Assembly (NCBI GenBank): GCA_045126355.1 | Contig: JBGVOE010000103.1 | Coordinates: forward strand, 1 to 64,000 | Origin: CAZSIA01 sp045126355 | GTDB taxonomy: Bacteria > Bacillota_I > Bacilli_A > Acholeplasmatales > Anaeroplasmataceae | Direction: 5' to 3' | DNA: 64,000 nucleotides | Shown: positions 47,297-56,110 of the stretch, in pieces | Layout: each line of letters starts with the position of its first letter | How positions within the stretch are numbered: position 1 is the stretch's first letter | Notes under the pieces: generated by a model | Database searches by the model: none | What the model was told of the DNA's origin: nothing | The model's input: only the letters and a program-made list of their open reading frames with translations | Translations under genes and position numbers: made by a program

Positions 47297-47695
47297 ATGG
47301 AAAATATTAACCGTATTGAAAGAAGAGATGACAGAATCTCTGTTATGGAAAAACTATTTAGTTATGATATGAACAATGAATTTATCCTATTAAATCCTGT
47401 GGATGATTATAGTGAGTTTGTAACTGAATTAGTTAATTTTGTTTGTGTGAATAAAGACAAGGTTGATGAAGTTATTAAAAATTCATTAGTTAATTATAAA
47501 CTTAATCGTCTTTCTTATGTAGACCGTGCAATTATTCGTATGGCTACTGCGGAAATGATGATGGGTACTGCGGTTGCGGTTGTAATTAATGAAGCTTTAG
47601 AAATTGTTAAGGTTTATTCAGACCAAGGTGATGGAAACGCAGTTCGTTTCATCAATAAAGTTTTAGATAACGTAAGTAAAAATATAGAAAGATAG
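47297..47695 (+). CDS. nusB: Transcription antitermination factor NusB
   Basis: A 132-residue all-helical protein that pairs with S10 (NusE) in rRNA antitermination. It matches NusB in ERRDDRISVMEKLFSYDM at the N-terminus, LNRLSYVDRAIIRMATAEMM in the middle and VVINEALEIVKVYSDQGDGNAVRFINKVLDNV at the end, the latter including the diagnostic F(V/I)N-(G/K)VLD. Slightly shorter than the typical 140 residues. It heads a chain nusB-xseA-xseB-dxs-tlyA-recN with gaps of a few bases, as in Bacillus but without folD and ispA. Confidence 0.93.
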   Translation: MENINRIERRDDRISVMEKLFSYDMNNEFILLNPVDDYSEFVTELVNFVCVNKDKVDEVIKNSLVNYKLNRLSYVDRAIIRMATAEMMMGTAVAVVINEALEIVKVYSDQGDGNAVRFINKVLDNVSKNIER

Positions 47696-47702
47696 TGATA
47701 GT

Positions 47703-49037
47703 ATGGCTAATGAAAAGACTTATTTAACAGTCACAGCCCTAACTAAGTATATTCGCTATAAGTTTGATAATGATGTCCACTTAACTAGTGTCTTATTAGA
47801 AGGGGAAATTTCCAATTTCAAAAGACATTCAAGAGGACATTTTTATTTCACTTTAAAAGACCAAAATGCCCAAATCAGTGCGACCATGTTTGCAAGTGAG
47901 GCCAAAAAGGTTTTATTTGAACCTAAAGACGGGATGAAGGTTTTAGTTAAGGGAAGTGTGAGTGTTTATGAACCTCAAGGAACTTATAGTATAAACATTA
48001 CTGAAATGGATGAAAAAGGAATGGGTTCTTTATATTTAGCTTATGAAAAGTTAAAGAAAGAATTACATGAAGCAGGTTATTTTGATCCTTCTCATAAAAA
48101 GAGGATTCCTTCATTTCCAAAAGCTATTGGGGTAATTACAAGTCCAACAGGTGCGGCAGTAAGAGACTGTATTAATACTATCAAACGTCGATTTCCTTTA
48201 GCTAAGATTTATGTTTATCCAGCTTTAGTTCAAGGTGAAGATGCTAAAAATAGTGTTGCTAAATATATTGAATTAGCTAATAAACAAGGTCTTGTTGATG
48301 TTCTTATTGTAGGTAGAGGTGGAGGAAGTATAGAAGACTTATGGGCATTTAATGAAAAGATTGTTGCCATGGCTATTTATAATTCAAAACTACCTGTTAT
48401 TAGTGCCGTAGGTCATGAAACAGATTTTACTATTGCTGACTTTGTTGCAGACGTTAGAGCCGCTACACCAACAGCTGCTGCAGAAATTGCAACACCAAAT
48501 TTAGTAAATTTAAAAGAAAATGTAAATATATATTTGAAAAGATTAAATCAAGGTATAAATGTTGTTATTGATAACTATAAAAAACAACTTTTATATTTAG
48601 ATCAAAGACTTGAAGCGTTAAGTCCAATTAATAAGTTAGATAATCTTTATCAAAAGAAATTAGAATATGATAGATTTCTTGATTTAAGAATTAAGCAAAT
48701 TTTAAATGATAAAAAACATATACTTGATTTAGAGTATAATCATTTATTAGCTAATAATCCTATAAATAGATTAGAGGCTGCTTATCGTGAGTCAACAGAA
48801 TATATGAACTTAATTGATATTAAATTTATGAAAGTATTAGAAAATAAAGCAAGCGAACTAAGTTTATATACAGAAAAATTAAAGGTTCTTAATCCATTAT
48901 CAATTATGGAAAAAGGATTTAGTATCGTTTATAAGGATAATAAAATTGTTAAAAGTGTAAATGAATTAAAACCAAATGATAAAGTTTCTATTAAACTGAT
49001 TGATGGGTCTAAGAATGCCGTTATTATGGAGGAATAA
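47703..49037 (+). CDS. xseA: Exodeoxyribonuclease VII large subunit
   Basis: XseA with an N-terminal OB-fold (VLLEGEISNFKRHSRGHFYFTLKD) followed by the catalytic region, IGVITSPTGAAVRDCINTIKRR, VGRGGGSIEDLWAFN and PVISAVGHETDFTIADFVAD, with ATPTAAAE and a long coiled-coil C-terminal half. The length of 444 residues is normal. With XseB it degrades single-stranded DNA to oligonucleotides. One of its conserved Arg residues (KKRIPS) is encoded by AGG, showing that AGG is read as Arg here. The ribosome site is weak. Confidence 0.95.
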   Translation: MANEKTYLTVTALTKYIRYKFDNDVHLTSVLLEGEISNFKRHSRGHFYFTLKDQNAQISATMFASEAKKVLFEPKDGMKVLVKGSVSVYEPQGTYSINITEMDEKGMGSLYLAYEKLKKELHEAGYFDPSHKKRIPSFPKAIGVITSPTGAAVRDCINTIKRRFPLAKIYVYPALVQGEDAKNSVAKYIELANKQGLVDVLIVGRGGGSIEDLWAFNEKIVAMAIYNSKLPVISAVGHETDFTIADFVADVRAATPTAAAEIATPNLVNLKENVNIYLKRLNQGINVVIDNYKKQLLYLDQRLEALSPINKLDNLYQKKLEYDRFLDLRIKQILNDKKHILDLEYNHLLANNPINRLEAAYRESTEYMNLIDIKFMKVLENKASELSLYTEKLKVLNPLSIMEKGFSIVYKDNKIVKSVNELKPNDKVSIKLIDGSKNAVIMEE

Positions 49038-49040
49038 ATT

Positions 49041-49259
49041 ATGGAAAATAAAGATATGACTTTTGAAGAATGCTTAAAGCAATTAGAAGAAATAGTAGCA
49101 AAATTAGAAAGTAAAGATATTAGTTTAGATGATGCTGTTAAGTATTATCAAAAAGGATTAGAATTATCAAAACGTTGTTATGAAATTTTTAATCAAACTC
49201 AAGAAGTAATTGTTAAAAAAGTTGAAGGAAGTATTATTACTGATTTTAATCAAGAATAG
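49041..49259 (+). CDS. xseB: Exodeoxyribonuclease VII small subunit
   Basis: A 72-residue helical hairpin protein: TFEECLKQLEEIVAKLES, then ISLDDAVKYYQKGLELSKRC, the complete XseB signature. It stabilises XseA. It starts three bases after the xseA stop behind GGAGGAATAAATT and ends 12 bp before dxs. Confidence 0.95.
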   Translation: MENKDMTFEECLKQLEEIVAKLESKDISLDDAVKYYQKGLELSKRCYEIFNQTQEVIVKKVEGSIITDFNQE

Positions 49260-49271
49260 AGGCGAGATTAC

Positions 49272-51107
49272 ATGTTTGATATAAAAGAGATCAAGGATCC
49301 AAGCTTTATAAAAAAACTTAATATTAAAGAATTAGAAGCTTTGGCCTTTGATATTCGTGAATTTATTATCAAAAATGTTGCAGCAACAGGTGGCCATTTA
49401 GCGTCTAATTTAGGTGTAGTAGAACTTACAATTGCTCTTCACTATGTATTTGATAGTCCGACTGATAAATTTATATTTGATGTAGGACATCAATCATATG
49501 TACATAAAATACTAACTGGTAGAGCAAATGAATTTCATACATTAAGAAAATTAAATGGTATAAGTGGTTATATTAGTAAAGATGAAAGCGTCCATGATAT
49601 TTGGGAATCTGGTCATAGTTCAACCTCAATTAGTGCTCAAGCTGGTTTAATATCAGCTATGGAGGCTACTAATACAAAAGGACGTGTTATTTCTTTAATT
49701 GGAGATTCTAGTATCGCCAATGGAATTGCTTTTGAAGGATTAAATTATTTAGGACAATATCAAGATAAAAATCCAATTATTATTTTAAATGATAATAAGA
49801 TGGGAATTAACCGTAGTGTTGGTGCTATGAATCGCTTTTTAAATGGACTACGTGGTTCTAAGGGTTGGCGCAAAGTTCATGGTGTTGGGCAAAAAGTATT
49901 ACCTAATTGGTTAATGACATTTTCTCATAAAGTAAAACGTGGGATTAAAGGATTTATTCAAAGAGATAATATTTTTGAAGATTTAGGCTTTGATTATTAC
50001 GGACCATATGAGGGAAATAATATTAAGGGTCTAATTAAAATATTACAAAGAGTAAAAAGTAACAATACTCCATGTATTATTCATTTAATTACAAGAAAAG
50101 GTCAAGGATATAAGCCGGCAGAAATGAATATGACTGGTTTTCATGGTGTAGATGGATTTGTTCCTGAAACAGGTGTAATAAATGAAAATAAGGTAGATAT
50201 TTCATTTACTGAAGTAATTGCTAATGAGCTTGTTAAATTAAGAGAAGAAGTAGAATTTAAGTTAATATCTCCAGCGATGATTTCATCAAGTAAGTTAACA
50301 GAATTTGCTAAACTATATCCAAATGACTCTATCGATTGTGGGATTGCTGAAGAACATGCCGCAATTATGTCAGCTGGTATGGCGCTTGGTGGTTTAAAAA
50401 GTGTTTTAATGATGTATTCTACATTTGCTCAACGCGCTTTTGACCAATTGTTAAATGATATAACACGTCAAAATTTAGATGTCTTATTATTACTTGATAG
50501 AGCTGGAGTTGTTGGTAAAGATGGACCAACTCATCAAGGAATATATGATTTAGCAATGTTACAACTTATGCCAAATATCAAAATTATGATGGGAAAAGAT
50601 GCTGCAGAAGCTAAAGGATTATTAGAGTATGGTCTAAAAACAAAAGGGCCTATTGCCTTAAGATATCCAAAATTAAAAACAGTTGAAATGGATAAGACGG
50701 TTATTTTAGATGAAAAATGGGAAATAGTCTTAGAAGGTAGTAAGGGATATTTAATTTCCTACGGTCCAGATGTAGTAAGATTATGTAGACTTGTCAAAGA
50801 AAATGATTTAGATTTAACTGTTATTAATGCACGCTTTATTAGACCATTAGATATCGAAATGTTAGATATGATTGCTGGTAGCAATAAACCAATTTTAATC
50901 TATGAACAAGTCGTTGAGTCATCAAGTTTAGCTATGATGATTTCATATTATTTTACAAAACAAAAATACAACAATAGCCTAATTCATAATATGGCTTTTA
51001 ACAACAATCAAATAATTACACATGGAGATATATCTGAAGTATTAGATTACTACAATATGGGTGATTTAGATATTTTAGATAAAATTAAAAACATATGGAA
51101 AGATTAG
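49272..51107 (+). CDS. dxs: 1-deoxy-D-xylulose-5-phosphate synthase
   Basis: The thiamine-diphosphate enzyme of the first MEP step, joining pyruvate and glyceraldehyde 3-phosphate. Visible are GGHLASNLGVVELT, FDVGHQSYVHKILTGR, the ThDP motif GDSSIANGIAFEGLN with LNDNKMGI, CGIAEEHA (catalytic Glu), DRAGVVGKDGPTHQG and a C-terminal transketolase domain ending in INARFIRPLD. The usual GDGA at the Mg-binding motif reads GDSS, keeping the Asp. The 611-residue length is normal. It overlaps tlyA by 13 bases. Confidence 0.95.
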   Translation: MFDIKEIKDPSFIKKLNIKELEALAFDIREFIIKNVAATGGHLASNLGVVELTIALHYVFDSPTDKFIFDVGHQSYVHKILTGRANEFHTLRKLNGISGYISKDESVHDIWESGHSSTSISAQAGLISAMEATNTKGRVISLIGDSSIANGIAFEGLNYLGQYQDKNPIIILNDNKMGINRSVGAMNRFLNGLRGSKGWRKVHGVGQKVLPNWLMTFSHKVKRGIKGFIQRDNIFEDLGFDYYGPYEGNNIKGLIKILQRVKSNNTPCIIHLITRKGQGYKPAEMNMTGFHGVDGFVPETGVINENKVDISFTEVIANELVKLREEVEFKLISPAMISSSKLTEFAKLYPNDSIDCGIAEEHAAIMSAGMALGGLKSVLMMYSTFAQRAFDQLLNDITRQNLDVLLLLDRAGVVGKDGPTHQGIYDLAMLQLMPNIKIMMGKDAAEAKGLLEYGLKTKGPIALRYPKLKTVEMDKTVILDEKWEIVLEGSKGYLISYGPDVVRLCRLVKENDLDLTVINARFIRPLDIEMLDMIAGSNKPILIYEQVVESSSLAMMISYYFTKQKYNNSLIHNMAFNNNQIITHGDISEVLDYYNMGDLDILDKIKNIWKD

Positions 51108-51865
51108 ATGTATTTTTAGTTAATAATGGCTATTTTCAATCAAGAGAAAAAGCTAATCAAGCTATAAAAAAAGGCTTAATAGAAGTAGATGGTAAGGTTA
51201 TTAATAAACCTGCATTTAATGTTAACACGGAAAATAAGATTGTTGTATTAGATGTTATGTTAAAATACGTTAGTTGGGGCGGAATGAAATTAGAACGCGC
51301 TATTAATTATTTCAACTTAGATTTCAAGGATAAAGTTGTATTAGATATAGGTGCATCAACTGGCGGCTTTACTGATTGTGCCTTACAACATGGGGCAAAA
51401 TGTGTATACGCTGTAGATGTTGGAAGTAATCAATTAGATTTAAAATTAAGAGCGGACTTTAGAGTTCATTCTTATGAAAATACAAATATTTGTGACTTTG
51501 ATGTAGATGTTAAATTTGATTATTTAGTAATGGATGTATCTTTTGTTTCTATTACAAAAATAGTTCCATATTTACTTAAATTTATGAATGAAGATACAAA
51601 ATTTGTATGTTTATTTAAACCACAATTTGAAGTGGGAAAAGTTAAAATGAAAAACGGAGTAATTAAGGATCCTAAAATTCATAAAGAAGTAGTTACTATG
51701 TTAGTTAACTATATTACTGAATTAGGATTATACGTTAATGATTTAACTTATTCAACACAAAAAGGAAAAAGTGGTAATATCGAATATTTGGCTTTAATAA
51801 GCCGTAATAATAATGTGAAAAAGTATAATATTTCAAACATTATAAAAGAATCACACGAGATGTAG
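51095..51865 (+). CDS. tlyA: TlyA-family rRNA 2'-O-methyltransferase / hemolysin-like protein
   Basis: A 256-residue S4-FtsJ protein. The N-terminal S4 RNA-binding domain (RLDVFLVNNGYFQSREKANQ, GLIEVDGKVINKP) is followed by an FtsJ-type methyltransferase with SAM motif LDIGASTGGFTD, the acidic DVG loop, LVMDVSFVSI and LFKPQFEVG. In Mycobacterium the family methylates 16S and 23S rRNA, and the Bacillus ortholog is YqxC. Position between dxs and recN matches Bacillus, but ahrC/argR is missing. The start lies inside dxs. Confidence 0.92.
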   Translation: MERLDVFLVNNGYFQSREKANQAIKKGLIEVDGKVINKPAFNVNTENKIVVLDVMLKYVSWGGMKLERAINYFNLDFKDKVVLDIGASTGGFTDCALQHGAKCVYAVDVGSNQLDLKLRADFRVHSYENTNICDFDVDVKFDYLVMDVSFVSITKIVPYLLKFMNEDTKFVCLFKPQFEVGKVKMKNGVIKDPKIHKEVVTMLVNYITELGLYVNDLTYSTQKGKSGNIEYLALISRNNNVKKYNISNIIKESHEM

Positions 51866-51874
51866 GTGAATGTT

Positions 51875-53563
51875 ATGTTACAGATGGTACGTGTTAAAAA
51901 CTTTGCGATTATCGAAGATATTGAAGTTAACTTTAATAAAAATATGACTGTATTAACTGGTCAAACAGGTGCGGGGAAATCTTTAATTATCGACGCGATT
52001 AGTTTAATTTTAGGAGCTCGCGCTGACTTAGATATGATTCGTTATGGTGAGACTGAGTCAACGATTACTGCGGTATTTAATGAATTATCTATTGATGCTA
52101 TTGAGTGTATTAATAATTTAGGCTATAATTTCAATTCCGAAATCACAATTACACGTGTTATAAGTAATACTGGTAAAAATGTTATTAAAGTAAATAATCA
52201 AAATGTTACCTTAAACCAATTAAAACAAATCGGTCTATATTTAGGAGATATTCATGTACAACATGACACATATCGATTAATTAATAAAGATAATTATTTA
52301 TCTTTTTTAGATGATTTTAAAGATAAAACTTTCTTAAATCATTACAATAATTATCAGGTTAAGCGTATTAAATATTTAGACGCTTTAAAAAAATATAATG
52401 ATTGCTTAAAGAAAAGTAAAGATTTAAGTAATAAGTTAGAGTTTTTACAGTTTCAAAAAGAAGAATTAGAAGCTTTATCTTTAGAAGAAGATATTGATTT
52501 AAAATTAGAAGCTGAAATTGAAAAATTAAGTAATTTTGATAAGATTTTTACAAACTTAAATGAAGCTTATCAAAAAATTAGTGATGATGTCTTTAATTTA
52601 GATAGTTTATATGAAGCAGCAATGAACTTAGGTAAAATCAAAGAATTTGACCCAGAGTATACCTCTAATCATGAGGCTCTGCTTGATGCGTATTATCAAA
52701 TTGAAGAAATTAAGAGTTACTTATATAAAGCAAAAGACGCACTTGATTTTGATCCAGATTATTTAGATGATTTAAATTCAAGATTATATGAAATTAATAA
52801 AGTTAAAGAAAAATATAAGATGAGTGTTAATGAACTTATTAAGTATTTAGCTGATATTACTTTAGAGCTTTCTTTAATTACTAATTTTGATGAAGCAATA
52901 AAAGAGTTAAAAAATGATATCATTATTAAGCATCAAGACTTAGTTAAAATCTCAAATACACTTCGCTCATATAGAGAGAAAAATGCAAGACGTTGTGAAA
53001 AAGCAATTGTAAAAGAATGTGTTGATTTGGATTTAGCACATACTAAATTTGAAATCGTCTTTAATGAAGTAGATTTAACTGATCCATTTAATAGTTTGAT
53101 ATTCTTAGAAAATGGAATTGATGTTGTTGATTTTTATATTTCATTTAATATTGGTGAACCAGTTAAACCATTAAATAAAGTTGCCTCTGGCGGAGAGTTA
53201 AGTAGAATTATGTTAGCTTTTAAAGCTATCTATTTAGAAAAAAATCCACTATCATTTATGGTATTTGATGAAATTGATTCAGGTGTAAGTGGCGTTACAG
53301 CTAGAAAAATAGCGATGAAGATGCATGAGATTAGTAAGCGTACTCAAGTCTTAGCTATAACTCATTTAGCTCAAGTAGCTGCGATTGCTGATACGCAACT
53401 TTATATTGCAAAGGAAGAAGAAAGTAAAAGAACTAAAACAGTTGTTAAACAATTATCATATGATGAAAGAATTACAGAAATTGCCATTATGTTAAGTGGT
53501 ATGGAATTATCAAGTGGTATATTACAAACAGCTAAAGCTCTACTAGATTCTTTTAAGGAGTAG
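51875..53563 (+). CDS. recN: DNA repair protein RecN
   Basis: An SMC-like ATPase in double-strand break repair. Walker A GQTGAGKS is near the N-terminus, coiled coils (about 150-370) interrupt the head, and the C-terminal lobe has ASGGELSRIMLAFK and Walker B FMVFDEIDSGVSG, with VLAITHLAQVAA. I prefer the ATG at 51875 (MLQMVRVKNFAI), five bases behind TAGGTGAA. The GTG at 51866 is nine bases upstream in frame and would swallow the ribosome site. Result: 562 residues. Confidence 0.94.
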   Translation: MLQMVRVKNFAIIEDIEVNFNKNMTVLTGQTGAGKSLIIDAISLILGARADLDMIRYGETESTITAVFNELSIDAIECINNLGYNFNSEITITRVISNTGKNVIKVNNQNVTLNQLKQIGLYLGDIHVQHDTYRLINKDNYLSFLDDFKDKTFLNHYNNYQVKRIKYLDALKKYNDCLKKSKDLSNKLEFLQFQKEELEALSLEEDIDLKLEAEIEKLSNFDKIFTNLNEAYQKISDDVFNLDSLYEAAMNLGKIKEFDPEYTSNHEALLDAYYQIEEIKSYLYKAKDALDFDPDYLDDLNSRLYEINKVKEKYKMSVNELIKYLADITLELSLITNFDEAIKELKNDIIIKHQDLVKISNTLRSYREKNARRCEKAIVKECVDLDLAHTKFEIVFNEVDLTDPFNSLIFLENGIDVVDFYISFNIGEPVKPLNKVASGGELSRIMLAFKAIYLEKNPLSFMVFDEIDSGVSGVTARKIAMKMHEISKRTQVLAITHLAQVAAIADTQLYIAKEEESKRTKTVVKQLSYDERITEIAIMLSGMELSSGILQTAKALLDSFKE

Positions 53564-53565
53564 TT

Positions 53566-53790
53566 ATGAGAGAGTTAAAAATAGGCGGTATATATAAACA
53601 CTTTAAAGGAAATTTATATAAAGTTATTAATGTAGCTTTTGATTCTGAAACAAAAGAAGAAGTTGTAATTTACGAAAATTTAGAATCAAACTCATTATGG
53701 GTAAGAAATAAAGAGATGTTTTTAAGTGAAGTAGATCACGAAAAATATCCTAATGTAGCTCAAAAATATCGTTTTGAATTAGTAGAATAA
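53566..53790 (+). CDS. DUF1653 family protein
   Basis: A 74-residue soluble protein starting two bases after the recN stop. It shows the DUF1653 pattern: GGIYKHFKGNLYKVINVAFDSET, VVIYENLESN, LWVRNKEMF and a final KYRFELVE. The family is a small SH3-like beta fold without known function. Location behind recN and before a terminator makes it the last gene of the nusB chain. Confidence 0.88.
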   Translation: MRELKIGGIYKHFKGNLYKVINVAFDSETKEEVVIYENLESNSLWVRNKEMFLSEVDHEKYPNVAQKYRFELVE

Positions 53791-53797
53791 TTATTAT

Positions 53798-53825
53798 AAC
53801 ACGCAAAAAATGCGTGTTTTTTTAT
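53798..53825 (+). terminator. Terminator of the nusB-recN operon
   Basis: AACACGCA (53798-53805) pairs with TGCGTGTT (53811-53818) around AAAAA, followed by a T-run. Confidence 0.88.
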
Positions 53826-53911
53826 TTTAAAAAAATTATATTCACTTCCATTTTCTTAACATTATTTTTTTCTTAAATTAGTAAAAAATATATAAGAAAG
53901 GAGGTGATTTT

Positions 53912-54904
53912 TTGAAAAAAATATTTTTCCTGATTTTATTACTTTTCTTTTTATTATTTACTAAAGACGCTAATGCTTATACATTAAAAAGTGAAACTGA
54001 TAAAGTTTATTTAGGTGGAGAAACTGTTGGTTTAAAGTTAAACACCGGAGTAAAAGTTATAAAGACATTCGCGATTGTTGAAGGAATAAATTTACTTAAA
54101 CCCTGGGATGAAGCTGGAATAATGGAAGAAGATATAATTCTTTCTTATAATGGAGTAGAAATTAAATCAACAAAAGATTTACTTAATGCTATACATGATA
54201 ATAAAGATAAATTAGTTCCTCTTATTATTTTAAGAGGCGAAAAAGAAATAAAGACAAATATTAAACCAGTTATAAAAGATGATGCTTATTCTTTAGGTAT
54301 TTATGTAAAGGATAATGTATTAGGTGTCGGAACACTTACTTATGTTATTCCACAAACAAATGTCTTTGGTGCTTTAGGACATAAAATAGAAGGAGCTAAA
54401 AACATTGGTGGAGAGATGTTTGAAGCAACTGTAACTGGAATTAAAAAAGGTAGTGTTGGTGAAGCAGGTAGTAAACAGGCGACAATTAAGACCAAAAACA
54501 TTGGAGTAATAGAGAAAAACACTATCACAGGATTACATGGAGTTTTTAACGGATATAAAAATGATTCAAAATTAATTAGTATAGCTAAAAAAGAAGAGGT
54601 TCATACGGGAAGTGCCCAAATTGTAACATGTATTGATCGTAACATTGTTGAATACTTTGATATTGATATAATTAATATCACAAAACAAAAATCAAAAGAT
54701 ATTAAAGGTATAAAATTTAAGGTTACTGACGAAAGATTATTAAACAAAACGAATGGAATAGTTCAAGGAATGAGTGGTAGTCCAATCATTCAAGATGATA
54801 AATTAATTGGAGCTGTCACGCACGTACTGGTAAATAATCCACACGAAGGCTACGGAATTTATATCGAATTTATGTTAGAAGATATGGGAATATTTTTAAT
54901 GTAA
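53912..54904 (+). CDS. spoIVB: SpoIVB-type S55 serine protease
   Basis: In Bacillus SpoIVB is secreted into the intermembrane space of the developing spore and activates sigma-K processing by cleaving SpoIVFA. Here a signal/membrane segment (residues 4-17) is followed by a PDZ domain (about 45-115, LKPWDEAGIMEEDIILSYNG) and the S55 domain with His157 (FGALGHKI), Asp273 (VTDERLL) and Ser288 (GMSGSPII). The GAVTHVLVNNPHEGYGIYIE end is typical. At 330 residues it is shorter than the 426 of Bacillus SpoIVB. It uses a TTG start behind a perfect AAAGGAGGTGA. It lies directly before spo0A, the standard order. Confidence 0.93.
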   Translation: MKKIFFLILLLFFLLFTKDANAYTLKSETDKVYLGGETVGLKLNTGVKVIKTFAIVEGINLLKPWDEAGIMEEDIILSYNGVEIKSTKDLLNAIHDNKDKLVPLIILRGEKEIKTNIKPVIKDDAYSLGIYVKDNVLGVGTLTYVIPQTNVFGALGHKIEGAKNIGGEMFEATVTGIKKGSVGEAGSKQATIKTKNIGVIEKNTITGLHGVFNGYKNDSKLISIAKKEEVHTGSAQIVTCIDRNIVEYFDIDIINITKQKSKDIKGIKFKVTDERLLNKTNGIVQGMSGSPIIQDDKLIGAVTHVLVNNPHEGYGIYIEFMLEDMGIFLM

Positions 54905-55031
54905 AAATAAGAATTTACAACTAATTTACATAGCTAAAAAAATAATTTGTCATAACCTTCCTATTTAAGGAGTTGTTTGTTGCTTAATAAATTGTTCTAT
55001 TTTAAGATAGAAGCATAAGGGAGGAAGAATT

Positions 55032-55823
55032 ATGGCAAAAATTATCATAGCTGACGACAATAAAGATCTTAATAGTATGTTAAGTGAGTATCTTGGTAGT
55101 CAAAATAATTTATATGTAGACAAAACATTTACAACAGGAAAACAGGTTTTGTCATATTTAGAGAATAATTATGCTGATGTTTTATTGTTAGACATATTTA
55201 TGCCTGATGTTGATGGAATAAGTGTATTAGAAGAGTTATCTAATAGTGCAAGTAGATATAAAAGACCTGGACATATTATCGTATTTTCTGCATTTACAAA
55301 TGAAAAACTAATGTCTAGAGCAAGTTCGCTTGGAGCGGAATATTTTATCGTAAAACCAATTGAATTAAATAATGTTTTAAATATTGTAAACCAATTATTA
55401 AAACCACAAATTGTTAAAAATGGTGAAGTGGTTGCTTTAAATAAAGGTAAAGAAGAAGTTGATTTAGAAACAGAAATAACTGAAATACTTCACGAAATTG
55501 GTGTACCAGCACATATAAAAGGTTATCTGTATCTAAGAGAATCAATAACAATGGTTTATAATAATATTGAAATATTAGGTTCAATTACTAAAGTGTTATA
55601 TCCAGTTGTAGCTAAAAAATTTAAAACGACATCTAGTCGAGTTGAACGTGCGATTCGTCATTCAATTGAAGTTGCTTGGAATAGAGGTAATGTTGATACT
55701 ATATCACAAATATTTAGTTATACGATTTCTTATAACAAATCAAAACCTACTAACTCAGAGTTCATTGCAATGATTGCGGATAAATTAAGATTAGCTCACA
55801 AAGTATCAAGTATTAAAAAATAA
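55032..55823 (+). CDS. spo0A: Sporulation master regulator Spo0A
   Basis: A response regulator with receiver domain (acidic Asp8/Asp9, phosphoacceptor Asp54 in LLLDIFMPD, Lys108 in FIVKPIE) and the sporulation-specific Spo0A C-terminal DNA-binding domain (about 145-263): ITEILHEIGVPAHIKGYLYLRE and SSRVERAIRHSIEVAWNRG. Length (263) matches Bacillus Spo0A (267). GGGAGGAAGAATT precedes the ATG. It presupposes a phosphorelay or direct kinase that is not in this window. The 127-bp upstream gap shows only weak resemblance to a sigma-H promoter. Confidence 0.96.
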   Translation: MAKIIIADDNKDLNSMLSEYLGSQNNLYVDKTFTTGKQVLSYLENNYADVLLLDIFMPDVDGISVLEELSNSASRYKRPGHIIVFSAFTNEKLMSRASSLGAEYFIVKPIELNNVLNIVNQLLKPQIVKNGEVVALNKGKEEVDLETEITEILHEIGVPAHIKGYLYLRESITMVYNNIEILGSITKVLYPVVAKKFKTTSSRVERAIRHSIEVAWNRGNVDTISQIFSYTISYNKSKPTNSEFIAMIADKLRLAHKVSSIKK

Positions 55824-55830
55824 TGAAAAA

Positions 55831-55860
55831 AAAGAGTCTTCGATATTGAAGACTCTTTTT
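55831..55860. terminator. Bidirectional terminator between spo0A and the small membrane protein
   Basis: AAAGAGTCTTC (55831-55841) pairs with GAAGACTCTTT (55848-55858) around GATATT, with a T-run on the + strand and an eight-base T-run on the - strand. Confidence 0.88.
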
Positions 55861-56026
55861 ATCCTGCTAATCCGATTAATGCAAATACTAAACCTGCAGC
55901 AGCACCTGCTACTGTTAGAACTACTAAAGCCCAGATCACAATTTTACCAAATAATGATTCTGCTGGGTTTTTAATTTCACCTAATCCATCGCGATAAACT
56001 TTTTTAGTTTTCTTTTCATTAGCCAT
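55859..56026 (-). CDS. Small 55-residue membrane protein
   Basis: An unlisted short gene read from the reverse strand. It starts MANEKKTKKVYRDGLGEIKN, with AAAGGTGG about eight bases upstream of the ATG, and contains one long hydrophobic helix from residue 28 onward (IVIWALVVLTVAGAAAGLVF) ending IGLAG and TAA. The N-terminal half is basic, implying a cytosolic tail. It is bracketed by a good ribosome site and a bidirectional terminator, and codon use matches the neighbours. I do not recognise a family. Small membrane proteins near spo0A could be sporulation-related, but nothing in the sequence proves it. Confidence 0.8.
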   Translation of the reverse strand: MANEKKTKKVYRDGLGEIKNPAESLFGKIVIWALVVLTVAGAAAGLVFALIGLAG

Positions 56027-56110
56027 TTTAAATACCACCTTTTATGATATAATATTAAACGATTCAAGAATTATTATAATATATAATAAAGAAAAAAGGA
56101 AGTGGTTTTT

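Noticed and set aside
48102..48104. Possible reassignment of AGG, known in some uncultured Bacilli
   Set aside because: AGG encodes a conserved Arg in XseA (KKRIPS), and the Arg near the OppB C-terminus also fits, so AGG is read normally.
54905..55031. Sigma-H promoter and 0A box before spo0A
   Set aside because: AAGGAGTTG and a TTTGTCATAA sequence resemble the motifs, but each has several mismatches and the region is too AT-rich to judge by eye.
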